Assembly (NCBI GenBank): GCA_963837155.1
Contig: CAWIMB010000002.1
Span: forward strand, 2,914,001 to 2,978,000
Source of the DNA: DASQHW01 sp963837155
GTDB lineage: Bacteria; Actinomycetota; Acidimicrobiia; IMCC26256; PALSA-610
Direction of reading: 5' to 3'
Length of the DNA: 64,000 nt
Below, piece by piece: positions 39,696 through 48,086 of the stretch (within the stretch, counting starts at the first letter, position 1; each line of letters begins with the position of its first letter). The translations under genes were made by a program, and so were the position numbers. Under the pieces are notes generated by a model. That model was given only the letters and a program-made list of their open reading frames with translations. It was not told the origin of the DNA and ran no database searches.

Positions 39696-39790
39696 CTGGG
39701 TCACGACTCACCTCCGAGAGGCGGCTTCGCCGCGAGCGGGAGGATTCGCTGCTCCCGCCAGTTCGCTTCGCACCCTCCGGGCTGCTCCGC
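39696..39790. other. Structured intergenic stretch between converging genes
   Basis: Contains hairpins GCGGC-TTC-GCCGC and a CTCCC/GGGAG pair, between the ends of the XRE gene and the ALDH gene. It may terminate both. It shares short words with the dispersed hairpin element but lacks its core, so I do not count it as a copy. Confidence 0.4.
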
Positions 39791-41777
39791 TCACGGCCCG
39801 GTCTTGAGGTGCCAGGCCTTCTCGCGCGAACGTGCGGATGCCCGCATCCGACATCGACACACCATTGCCCGAGTGCCGGCGACCGGCCCACGGCAAGCGG
39901 ACGCTCGACCGGTCGGATGTGTTCCAGTAAGCGTTGCCGACGTCGAGCCGGGAGAGAATCTGCTCGGCACGTGAACGATCGTTCGTGAACACGGCCGCGC
40001 CCAAGCCGAACTCGGTGTCGTCCATGCGTCCGATCGCGTCCTCGTCGTTGCGCACGCGTGCGACCGGCACCACTGGGCCGAAGGTCTCCTCGCGCATGAT
40101 CGCCATACGGTCGTCGACGTCGACCAGCACGGTCGGCTCGAACCAATTCCCGTCGCCGCGCGATCCGTTCGCCACCGCACAGCAGCCGCGCACCCTTCGC
40201 CGACCGCGTCACCAACCTGGGCGTCGAGCACGTCGAGTTGCGCCGAACGGGCGAGTGGACCGATGTCGGTCGCGTCGTCGTCGGGATCTCCGACGCGATA
40301 CACGGACACGACCTGGACGAGCGCATCGACGAAGCGGTCGAAGACAGCCTCGTGCACGTACACACGCTCTATCGCGCAGCAGGACTGTCCGCCGTTGTAA
40401 CAGGCGCCTTCGGCGATTGCGAACGCCGCGCTCTCGACGTCGACGTCGTCGCACACGTACGCGGCATCCTTGCCGCCGAGCTCGAGCTGCACGCGCAGCA
40501 GCCGGTCCGCCGCGGTTGCGGCGACCTTCCGACCGGTCGCGTACGAACCTGTGAAGCACACCATGTCGATGTCGCCGCCGACGAGTGCGGCGCCGGCCGC
40601 GCCGCCACCGACCACCGCTTGCACGACGTCGACCGGCACGCCCGCACGATGGAAGAGGTCGACGATTCGGAGCCCGGTGAGCGTCGCGTGCTCCGACGGC
40701 TTGTAGAGCACTGCGTTGCCGGCGAGCAGCGCCGGAACGATCGAGTTCAACACGACGAAGTACGGATAGTTCCACGCGCTGATATCCGCGACGACGCCGA
40801 CCGGGTCGTACGAGATGCGCTCGCCGACGACGCTGTCGGTATCCGGTGTCACGACACGCGGCGCGAGCACCTCGCCGGCGTGCTCGACGTTCCACGTGAT
40901 CCGATCGCGAAGGGCGCTGATCTCGTTGCGCGCCTGACGGATGGGTTTGCCGACTTCGCTCGTCGTCAGTCGCGCGCACTCCTCCGCCTCTGCGTCGAGC
41001 ATCGTGGCGAACCGGCGCAACAGCTCGGCGCGCTCCTCGTACGGCCGGGCCGCCCACGCGCGCTGCGCCCGCCGGGCGCGATCGGTCTTCTGCGCGATCT
41101 CGCCCTCCTCGGTGACCGCGACGTCGCGCAGCATCGCGCCGGTGGCCGGGTTGCGAACCGGCAACGACCGCTCTTCCCGCGGCGCCGGTTCGACCACGGG
41201 CGCGGACGCGACTTCGGCCGGCTCCTCGACCGTTGCCTCGATGGGCACTACAGGTGCGGCGGTCTCGTCGGTCGAGACGATCAACGTGATCCAGCGGGCT
41301 TCCTTCTGCCCGGGCCGCCGTTCGAGCTGCTGCGCGAACCCACGACCCGCAAGCCGTTGCAGCGTTTCCTCCAAGTCGTCGAGCGACCGGAACGTATGCC
41401 AGCGTTCGGTCCGCTGCTTCAACTCGCCGGGCGTTTGCCGCGCCGCGCAGGAACAGCACGCCGAGGATCGCGAACTCGGGCACATGCAGCTGCAGCGCCT
41501 CCTCGACCACATGGCGATGCTTCACGACCCGCTGCCCGGTAGCCATGACGCGGCGACCCAGACCCTTGGCGCGCAGCGAATCGAGCGCTCGCTCGACGGT
41601 CGCTTCGTCGTACGCAACGACCGGGTCCCGGTTCGTTGTCTGGTTACACGCGTTGAGCAGCGCGTTGACCGAAAGCGGATAGTTGTCGGGGGTCGTGGCG
41701 GACTTCTCCATGAGACAGCCGAGAACGCGCGCCTCCTCGGGCGTCAACTCCACTTCCGGAGGTACCACCTCAGCCAT
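39791..41777 (-). CDS. DUF480 (YceH-like) - aldehyde dehydrogenase fusion (three or four frame jumps)
   Basis: ATG 41777. The N-terminal 165 residues match DUF480: VELTPEEARVLGCLMEKSATTPDNYPLSVNALL and, after a jump near 41440, QTPGELKQRTERWHTF and GQKEARW. Without a stop the frame runs through a Val/Glu/Pro/Ala linker (about 45 residues) into a full aldehyde dehydrogenase (RNPATGAMLRDV; AWNYPYFVVLNSIVPALLAGN; ELGGKDAAYVCDD; nucleophile Cys in GGQSCCAIE; EETFGPVVPV; end REKAWHLKTGP). Further jumps near 40190, 40160 and 39825. The linker argues for a real fusion. ALDH oxidises an aldehyde with NAD(P); DUF480 has two winged-helix domains. Confidence 0.82.
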
Positions 41778-42795
41778 GCACGAGCTCCGCGATCTCGCGC
41801 AGTTGCTCGGTCGCACCCGACACGATCATCGTGGTCACCGTAGATTCTCGCCACATGGCGAGATCATCACGGATCTTCTCGCGGGCCGATCAGCGCAACA
41901 TCCTCGACGAGTTGTGTGGGCACCGCGGCCGCGGCGTCGTTCTTCTTGCCGTCGAGATACAAATCCTGAATGAGCTTCGCTTCGCCTTCGTAGCCCATGC
42001 GCGTGAAGACGTTGTTGTGGAAGTTGACCTCGCGTGCCCCCATACCGCCGATGTAGAGCGCGAGCGCGGGCCGGTACATGTCGGCGGCGGTCTCGACGTC
42101 GTCGGCCATGATCACCGGGACCAGGCACGCGACTTCGAACGTCTGCGGTGTATGCCGCGCACCAGCGCGCCCGAAGCCTTCGGCCAACGCGTCGCGGTAG
42201 AAGCCGTCCGTGCGGGGCGCATAGAACATCGGCAGCCAGCCGTCGCCGATCTCGGCCGCGAGCGCAACGTTCTTCGGCCCTTCGGCGGCGAGGAAGATCG
42301 GGAGGTCTGCCCGGAGGGGATGCGTGATCGACTTGAGCGGCTTGCCGAAGCCGCTGCCCCCTGGACGCGGCAGCTGGTACCGCTCGCCGTGGAATTCGAC
42401 GGGTGCTTCGCGGCGAGGACCTGGCGGACGATCTCGACGTACTCGCGCGTACCCGCGAGCGGCTTGCGGTAGTCATCGCCGTACCAGCCCTCGGCGACCT
42501 GCGGCCCGGATGCGCCGAGCCCGAGCACGAAGCGGCCGCCCGACAAGTGGTCGAGCGTGAGCGCCGCCATCGCCATTGCGGTCGGCGTGCGCGCCGACAG
42601 CTGGCATATCGCGGTACCGAGCTTGATCCGCGAGGTCGCCGCGCCCCACCACGCGAGCGGCGTGAGCGCGTCCGAGCCGTACGCCTCCGCGGTCCAGACC
42701 GAGTCGAACTCGAGCCGTTCCGCTTCCGCGAGCGCTTGTGGCACGTCGCGCGGCGGCTGCGCGCCCCAATAACCGAGCATCAATCCAAGTTTCAT
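41770..42795 (-). CDS. LLM-class F420-dependent oxidoreductase (two frame jumps)
   Basis: ATG 42795 overlaps the thioesterase stop (ATGA), with the ribosome-binding site GAGCGGA in hairpin-element copy 2. Luciferase-like TIM barrel: MKLGLMLGYWGAQ, SVWTAEAYGSDALTPLAWWGAAT, LGTAICQLSARTPTAMAMAALTLDHLSGGRFVLGLGASGPQV. Jumps near 42405 and 41880; joined length about 341 residues, normal for the F420 group. Its last codons overlap the DUF480-ALDH start. It would transfer hydride from reduced F420 to an unknown substrate. Confidence 0.88.
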
Positions 42796-43572
42796 TGTTT
42801 TTCCGCTCTGTAGGGCCGCTCGGGCCACGCCTCGCTGCTCGCCGGGATACCCGGCTCGCGGGCGCTCGGCTCAGGCCGGAACTCTAGGAGCATCGACGCG
42901 CGCACGTCGCCGGCAACGCACAGCCAGCATGCGAATCCATCGGGCTGATCCGCGATCGCCAGATCGACCTCGTCTCCCTCGTCGAGCCCGGCCCGGAACT
43001 CGATCTCGGCCCTCCGCACCAGCGGCCGGCCGCGGCGCGCGAGCTCTTGTTCGACCGGCGCCCAGTACGCGGCGTTGTTGACGTGCCCGAGAACATCCAG
43101 GTCGGTTGCGCGCAACGGCCAGCGCGTGGAGCTGCCGTTCACCGGTGGCCGCTCGTGGTGCAACCCGCGGAGACCCGGCGGCCACCTGCGCTTGGGCCCC
43201 AGACCCGCGGAAACCCGGGGGCAGCGGTGCGGGTACACCGCGCTCGGCGTCGACGTGCACCCAGAGTCCGGTCGCCTCGATGCACAGCAGCTCCCCCGCG
43301 CAGACGTCGGTTCGCCGCTCGGCCCACCGAGCGCCGACCCCACTGCACCAGGTGCGCGCGGTCAGATCGGCGCGAAACCTCGGCGTGTGCACGATCGCGA
43401 GCTCGAGGCGCCGCAGGATCCAGATGCCCATTCCCTCGACCGGGGCGTCGGTCGCGTCGGCGTCGGCAACGTCCTGGACAATCCGCGCGATCGCGTCGAG
43501 TCGCACCGTGGCGTCAGGCCGAACGTCGGCGAGGGTGACCTGACGTGTGATCGTGACGGCCCGCCCGTTCAT
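42792..43572 (-). CDS. Acyl-ACP thioesterase-like double hot-dog protein (one frame jump)
   Basis: ATG 43572. First hot-dog: VRLDAIARIVQDVADADATDAP and the start of a 'Trp-x-hot-dog' sheet, as in FatA/B-type thioesterases; second: ATDLDVLGHVNNAAYWAPVEQEL, holding the catalytic Asn/His region. Jump near 43208. The natural domain ends around MLLEFRPEP; the final 25 or so residues are encoded by hairpin-element copy 2. Releases fatty acids from ACP. Coupled to the LLM gene by an ATGA overlap. Confidence 0.82.
42801..42880 (-). repeat. Dispersed hairpin element, copy 2
   Basis: Central hairpin 42841-42855, arms GCCGGG/CCCGGC, loop ATA on the plus strand. In minus-strand sense it runs from the thioesterase coding end to the LLM start and gives GAGCGGAAAAAC before the ATG. 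It is translated as the thioesterase C-terminal tail (SAREPGIPASSEAWPERP). Confidence 0.88.
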
Positions 43573-43619
43573 CGCACGGCAACCTAGCTGCGCCGGTCGC
43601 GCTGGCTAGCTTGCGTCCC

Positions 43620-44307
43620 GTGACGAGTGCCACGCCGCCCGAGGGTTTTCGCCAACACCGGTTCGTCCCGCCGCCGGGCGCAACGACCGTCCTGCTCGTG
43701 CGGCACGGCGAGTCCGCACCCGCACACCCCGACCGGCCGTTTCCGCTGGTCGAGGGTCATGGCGACCCCGCGCTCGATCCCGTCGGGGTGAAGCAAGCGG
43801 AGCTCCTCGCCGATCGCCTCCAACACGACGACCTCGCCGCGATCTACGTCACGACGCTCTGCCGAACTCATGAGACCGCGGCCCCGCTCGCCGAGCGCCT
43901 CGGCCTGACCCCGATCGTCGAGCCGGACCTACGCGAGGTATTCCTCGGCGAATGGGAAGGCGGCGAGTTCCGCGCCCGGGCGGTCGCGGGCGACCCCCTG
44001 TTCCAACAGATCTTCACTGAGGAGCGGTGGGACGTGATCCCGGGCGCCGAACCTCACCGACGCGTTCGACGAACGCGTGTGGCGGGGCTTTCAGCGCATC
44101 GTCGCCGCGCACACCGACCAGCGCGTGATGGCCGTGTCGCACGGCGGGGCGATCGGCCAGCTCTTGCACCGCGTCACCGGTTCCCGCCGGTTCGCGTTCT
44201 CGGGCGCCGACAACGCGTCGATCAGCGAAATCGTCGCGAGCCCCGACCGCATCGTGTTGCGGCGCTACAACGACGTCGCGCACCTTCTCCCGCTGCTGAC
44301 GTCCTGA
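43620..44307 (+). CDS. Histidine phosphatase (phosphoglycerate-mutase-like) family protein (one frame jump)
   Basis: GTG 43620. TVLLVRHGESAPAH contains the RHG catalytic motif; TTLCRTHETAAPLAERLG and EVFLGEWEGGEF follow. After a jump near 44050 come FDERVWRGFQ and VMAVSHGGAIGQLLHRV with the second His. About 228 residues. Likely a phosphatase of small phosphoesters rather than a mutase, since the mutase loops are missing. Divergent from the thioesterase gene. Confidence 0.88.
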
Positions 44308-44318
44308 CTCGCTCGTCG

Positions 44319-44885
44319 CTACGTCGCGAGCCCCGCGACCGAGGCGAGCGCGCCGACGAGCGCATCGAAATCGGCGCCGGGCCGTCGGACACGCGGTGGC
44401 AACTCGAGCTGCACGCCTGCATGGGCAACCCGGTTCACTGGATTCTGCGGGTGCATGCCGCGCAGGTTCGGGGGCATGACGTCGAGGTCGGTGACCCACC
44501 GGTACCCGGGCAGCGCCGCGACCAGTGCCGCGCCGAGATCACGCGCGAGCGACCGATTGCTGCCGCCGAGCAGGGCGGTCGTCCAGCGATCGTCGGCGCC
44601 CCGGAGTCCGCCAAAGCCGTGCACCGAGATCACGACGTCGACGTGCGCGACGAACGCACGCAACGCGTCCGAACAGGTCGGGTCGTAGCGATGCGACGGG
44701 ACATGCCAGCGCAGGTTGTCGGGCTGGACAACTGCATAAAGCGATGCACCGGACGCGGTTGCCGCGGCCTGCGCAATTTCGGCGGTTCCCTGCTCGAGAC
44801 CGCCGTGCAGCGCGAAGAAACCGAACCGCGACCCCGTCACGAGGCGTTCGGCAACTCCCGGTGACGCGAGCAATTGGTCGAGCAT
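44319..44885 (-). CDS. Poly-gamma-glutamate hydrolase-like (PGA hydrolase, PF05908-type) protein
   Basis: 188 residues, ATG 44885. Family pattern: ALHGGLEQGTAEIA (metal His/Glu), SLYAVVQPDNLRWHVPSHRYDPTCSDAL, VVISVHGFGG, then NPVNRVAHAGVQLELPPRVR. In phage PghP and related zinc enzymes this fold cuts poly-gamma-glutamate or serves as a cell-wall amidase-like hydrolase. No signal peptide seen. Converges on the phosphatase gene. Confidence 0.85.
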   Translation of the reverse strand: MLDQLLASPGVAERLVTGSRFGFFALHGGLEQGTAEIAQAAATASGASLYAVVQPDNLRWHVPSHRYDPTCSDALRAFVAHVDVVISVHGFGGLRGADDRWTTALLGGSNRSLARDLGAALVAALPGYRWVTDLDVMPPNLRGMHPQNPVNRVAHAGVQLELPPRVRRPGADFDALVGALASVAGLAT

Positions 44886-45109
44886 CGGACCCGACGATAC
44901 GCGACATACGGGGTCGACGCGACGAGGGGACCCCTCGCGGAGCCCCCTCGAACGCCACGTCGTCCGTGACGCGATCAGACGGCTGTACACCCTCGGAACA
45001 GCCGTCGCGCCAAAGGTTCTACCGAGATTCCACGCGCGTTATCCGCGCGCCGACGTCATCGAGAGATGTTCCTTCGCGCGCGTGCACCGCTTGCACCTAG
45101 TCTCGCCCG
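44886..45109. promoter_or_regulatory. Hairpin-rich divergent control region
   Basis: The 224-bp gap between two divergent genes contains three perfect inverted repeats: CGAGGGG/CCCCTCG at 44923-44937, GACGGCTGT/ACAGCCGTC at 44978-45006 (11-base loop), and CGCGCG/CGCGCG at 45033-45049. A candidate -10 box TAGTCT at 45098-45103 is 6 bp from the DinB ATG, implying a nearly leaderless message. Confidence 0.5.
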
Positions 45110-45679
45110 ATGCCCGGAAACGTACGACCTGTCGCCGATGAGCGCGACGGCTTGCTCGCGTATCTCGCCCAGCAGCGTTACGTCATGCGCCTGACTGCGT
45201 ACGGTCTCACCGACGAACAGGCACGCGCGACGCCGAGTGCAAGCTCGCTGAGCGTCGGAGGCTTGATCAAACACGTCGCGAGCGTTGAACGCGTCTGGAT
45301 GGACACCGTGCTCCAACGCCGAAGCGGCCCGGCCCCGGACTACGAGGCGAACTTCCGCCTTGCGCCCGACGAGTCGCTCGCGAGTGCGCTCGATCTCTAC
45401 AGCGAGGCCGCCAAGGAGACCGACGCGATCGTCGCCGCGATTCCCGACCTCGGACAGCCTGTCCCGGTGCCGAAGGGCGTGCCCTGGTTCCCGGACGACA
45501 TCGACGCCTGGTCCGTGCGGTGGGTGTTGCTCCACTTGATCCAAGAGACCGCGCGCCACGCCGGTCACGCCGACATCGTGCGCGAGTCGATCGACGGCGC
45601 GACCGCGTTCCCGTTGATGGCCGCCGCCGAAGGCTGGCCCGCCACGCCGTGGCTCCAGCCGTGGGAGAAGCAGGCCTGA
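45110..45679 (+). CDS. DinB/DUF664-family putative metal-dependent protein
   Basis: 189 residues, ATG 45110. Four-helix DinB fold: QQRYVMRLTAYGLTDEQARATPSASSLSVGGLIKHVASVERVWM and the late LLHLIQETARHAGHADIVRESIDG, where the histidines are the expected metal ligands. In actinobacteria such proteins include mycothiol- or bacillithiol-type thiol transferases, often of unknown substrate. Intact. Confidence 0.88.
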   Translation: MPGNVRPVADERDGLLAYLAQQRYVMRLTAYGLTDEQARATPSASSLSVGGLIKHVASVERVWMDTVLQRRSGPAPDYEANFRLAPDESLASALDLYSEAAKETDAIVAAIPDLGQPVPVPKGVPWFPDDIDAWSVRWVLLHLIQETARHAGHADIVRESIDGATAFPLMAAAEGWPATPWLQPWEKQA

Positions 45680-45699
45680 CGCGCTGAGCTGCGGGATCA

Positions 45700-45731
45700 T
45701 TGACGCATAAATCTCATTTACGCCCTAACAT
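45700..45731 (+). promoter_or_regulatory. Candidate promoter of the propeller lipoprotein gene
   Basis: TTGACG at 45700 and TAACAT at 45726, 20 bp apart (slightly long), in an A/T-rich patch that stands out from its surroundings, 35 bp before the likely GTG start. Confidence 0.35.
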
Positions 45732-45765
45732 AGGGAATGTTCATCTCGGGATTCGGGGGCTGCGG

Positions 45766-47241
45766 GTGGCGCGCGTGAAGTGGGCGGCCCTGGCGAGTGT
45801 CGTCGTCATGTGTGCGAGCTGCAGTGGCGGGCACTCGTCGCCCAAGGCCGCCGGCAAGACCGCACGTGGTGAATCGACGAAGTGCGCTGAGGAATCAACG
45901 ACGCCCGCGAAACGCGGTTGGGTGCGGTCGAATCTCCGCCCCGTGTCGCAGCCGTTGGTGGCCGCGTGCAACTTCGTTTTCTACGACGCGCATCGCGGGT
46001 CGCTCCGTGTGCTCGCTCTCGACGCGCAGACCGGCCGGACCGCGTGGGCGGCCGACGCGTCCGCCTCGAGTGTCACACCCGGCGTGATGCCGGCGCTGCT
46101 CGCGGTCGGAGGGGTCGTCGTGTTCTTCAGGAGTGTCGGCGCGGACCAGACTGCCGAGCTTGTCGGCGTTGATGCGCGCGACGGATTGACCACCTGGTCG
46201 AGCGACTCGTTCGAGTTCACGGGCTGGCCGGCACCGTGTCCCGACGATCCCGCGGTGATATGCGTAGGCGGAACCATCGGTCCGCAGACGCAGGTAATGC
46301 GGTTCGCAGCCGCAACGGGAAAACCGCTGAAGTCACCAGTCGTAGCGACAGAAACGGTTGGCCGCGACTTGGGACCGAATCTGTTCGATTCCGGTGCTCG
46401 CGACCCGGACGAGCTCGTTGCCGTGAGCCGCGGGAGTGTCGCATGGAAGCAGCCGTTGGCGAGTGTGTTCAACGAACCCGGCTTGTCGAGCGACAACGGT
46501 TGGAACTTCGACCGCGTCCCCACCGCGGGCCTGTTCGTCGGTTCGGTTGGCGGGCCAGCACTGAGCCAGACCAACACGTCGGCGGTGATCGACCTGGGCC
46601 GCAGCATGACTGCCGGTTTTCGCATCGCAGACGGCGCGGCCGTGTGGCGTGAACCCGGCACTCAGTACGTGTGCTCGACGCTTCCGTGTTCGGGGTCGGC
46701 GCTGCCCTCGCGCACCGGTGCGTATCGGCCCCCGCTCTTCGGGCTGCGCATCCGAGGTACCGGCACGGCGAGCGGCGGGGTCGGCATGTCACCGAGCCTT
46801 TCGCCGGACGCCAAGATCGTCCTGGAAGGCTTCGACTTGCGCAGCGGACGAACCCGCTGGTCGTTCGATGCGGGCCGCAACCTCACGCTGGTCACGGGCG
46901 CGATGGCTCCGCAAGTCAGCGCCACCCGTGTCGTGTTGCCCGACGCTAGCGGCGCCTCCATGAGCCTCGACCTCGCGACGGGCGCGCGAGCACCACTCGC
47001 ACCCGGCACGCGTCTTTGGTGCCGCGCATCCACGACGTACAAAGTCAAGGTTCCGTATCACGCCTCGAACGGGCGAACGATCGACACGTACCGCGGTGGA
47101 GACGCGTTGTTTGCGTGCGACGCGCGCGGTCACGCGCAGGCGAAGCCGTCGCGTGTACCGAGATTCGTCGGTCCGTCCATCGACGGTCTCGCGTCCTGGA
47201 GCGAGAAGAGCAAGGTCGTCGCCGCACCTACCGCCGGCTGA
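45766..47241 (+). CDS. PQQ-like beta-propeller, probably exported lipoprotein
   Basis: GTG 45766 (in-frame ATG 45700 would lie in the promoter). The N-terminus WAALASVVVMCASCSGG is a short hydrophobic signal ending in Cys, a loose lipobox. The remaining 470 residues are repeated strands of the PQQ/WD type (LRVLALDAQTGRTAWAAD, ELVGVDARDGLTTWSS, LEGFDLRSGRTRWSFD), where 'DxxTGxxxW' motifs mark each blade. The true PQQ-binding residues are not evident, so it is probably a scaffold. Downstream is a strong terminator hairpin. Confidence 0.82.
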   Translation: MARVKWAALASVVVMCASCSGGHSSPKAAGKTARGESTKCAEESTTPAKRGWVRSNLRPVSQPLVAACNFVFYDAHRGSLRVLALDAQTGRTAWAADASASSVTPGVMPALLAVGGVVVFFRSVGADQTAELVGVDARDGLTTWSSDSFEFTGWPAPCPDDPAVICVGGTIGPQTQVMRFAAATGKPLKSPVVATETVGRDLGPNLFDSGARDPDELVAVSRGSVAWKQPLASVFNEPGLSSDNGWNFDRVPTAGLFVGSVGGPALSQTNTSAVIDLGRSMTAGFRIADGAAVWREPGTQYVCSTLPCSGSALPSRTGAYRPPLFGLRIRGTGTASGGVGMSPSLSPDAKIVLEGFDLRSGRTRWSFDAGRNLTLVTGAMAPQVSATRVVLPDASGASMSLDLATGARAPLAPGTRLWCRASTTYKVKVPYHASNGRTIDTYRGGDALFACDARGHAQAKPSRVPRFVGPSIDGLASWSEKSKVVAAPTAG

Positions 47242-47294
47242 GACATGCTCGGACGCCCTTGCCCCTCGCGTTCGCGCAGCCGGTCGGAGGTTCT

Positions 47295-47333
47295 TTGGCC
47301 CGTCAGTTCCCCTGGAGGGCATTGACGGGCCAA
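47295..47333. terminator. Bidirectional terminator hairpin
   Basis: Perfect 11-bp arms TTGGCCCGTCA and TGACGGGCCAA, extended inward by two further pairs and a CCC/GGG tip. It lies between the ends of two converging genes, ideally placed to stop both. Confidence 0.8.
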
Positions 47334-47363
47334 TGGACGACTGCAGGCCGCCACACGGGTCGT

Positions 47364-48077
47364 TCAACGTGACTGATCAACGATCCGCACGCGGATGCGC
47401 TTGTTTCCCTTGCCTTTGCTCTCGGTCTTCACGACCTCGAACGCGCCGATTTCGACCGTCGAATGCACGTGGGTGCCGCCGTCGGCTTGCTTGTCGAGGC
47501 CGACAATGTCGACCACGCGGATTTGACTCACCGTTTCCGGGATGAGATTGACCTTGGTGCGAATGAGGTCCTCGTCCTCGACGGCCGTGTCGCGCGGTAA
47601 GAACGTGATCTCGATCGGGTGATTGTTCGTGATCTCGGCATTCACGAGCTCTTGCACGCGCGCCGCGAAACCTTCGGGCAACGGGTCGAACTCGAAGTCC
47701 ATGCGCGCCTCGAGCGGCTCCATGTTGCCGCCGGTGACGGGCTTGCCCCACTCGTTCCAGATCACACCGCACAGCACGTGCATCGCGGAGTGGGTGCGCA
47801 TCAGCTGATGGCGGCGCTCCCAGTCGACCGTGCCGTGTACCGATCCGCCGACGAGCGGCAGCCCGCCCTCGACGACATGCCACACGACATCGCCTTCCTT
47901 GCGGACGTCGACGACCCGCGCGTCGCCGAGCGCCCCGGTGTCGTGTGGTTGCCCGCCACCCGTCGGATAGAACGCCGTGCAGTCGAGCGCGACGCGAGAT
48001 CCGTCGGCGTCGACGGCAACGACCGTCGCGTCGAACTCACGCAGATACGCGTCTCGCAGATAGAGGAGCTCAGTCAC
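47364..48077 (-). CDS. Alanyl-tRNA editing protein AlaX-like
   Basis: 237 residues, GTG 48077. AlaRS editing domain: FYPTGGGQPHDTG, HxxxH in MRTHSAMHVL, and GGTHVHSTVEIG, in which His is a zinc ligand. The Cys that usually precedes GGTH is Asp here (KQADGGTH), so one zinc ligand may differ. It hydrolyses Ser- or Gly-tRNA(Ala) mischarged by alanyl-tRNA synthetase. Ends in the trans direction at the terminator. Confidence 0.9.
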   Translation of the reverse strand: MTELLYLRDAYLREFDATVVAVDADGSRVALDCTAFYPTGGGQPHDTGALGDARVVDVRKEGDVVWHVVEGGLPLVGGSVHGTVDWERRHQLMRTHSAMHVLCGVIWNEWGKPVTGGNMEPLEARMDFEFDPLPEGFAARVQELVNAEITNNHPIEITFLPRDTAVEDEDLIRTKVNLIPETVSQIRVVDIVGLDKQADGGTHVHSTVEIGAFEVVKTESKGKGNKRIRVRIVDQSR

Positions 48078-48086
48078 GCCCGCAAG

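Noticed and set aside
39696..39790. A seventh copy of the hairpin element
   Set aside because: Shares only short GC words; the central xTA-loop hairpin and conserved flanks are absent.
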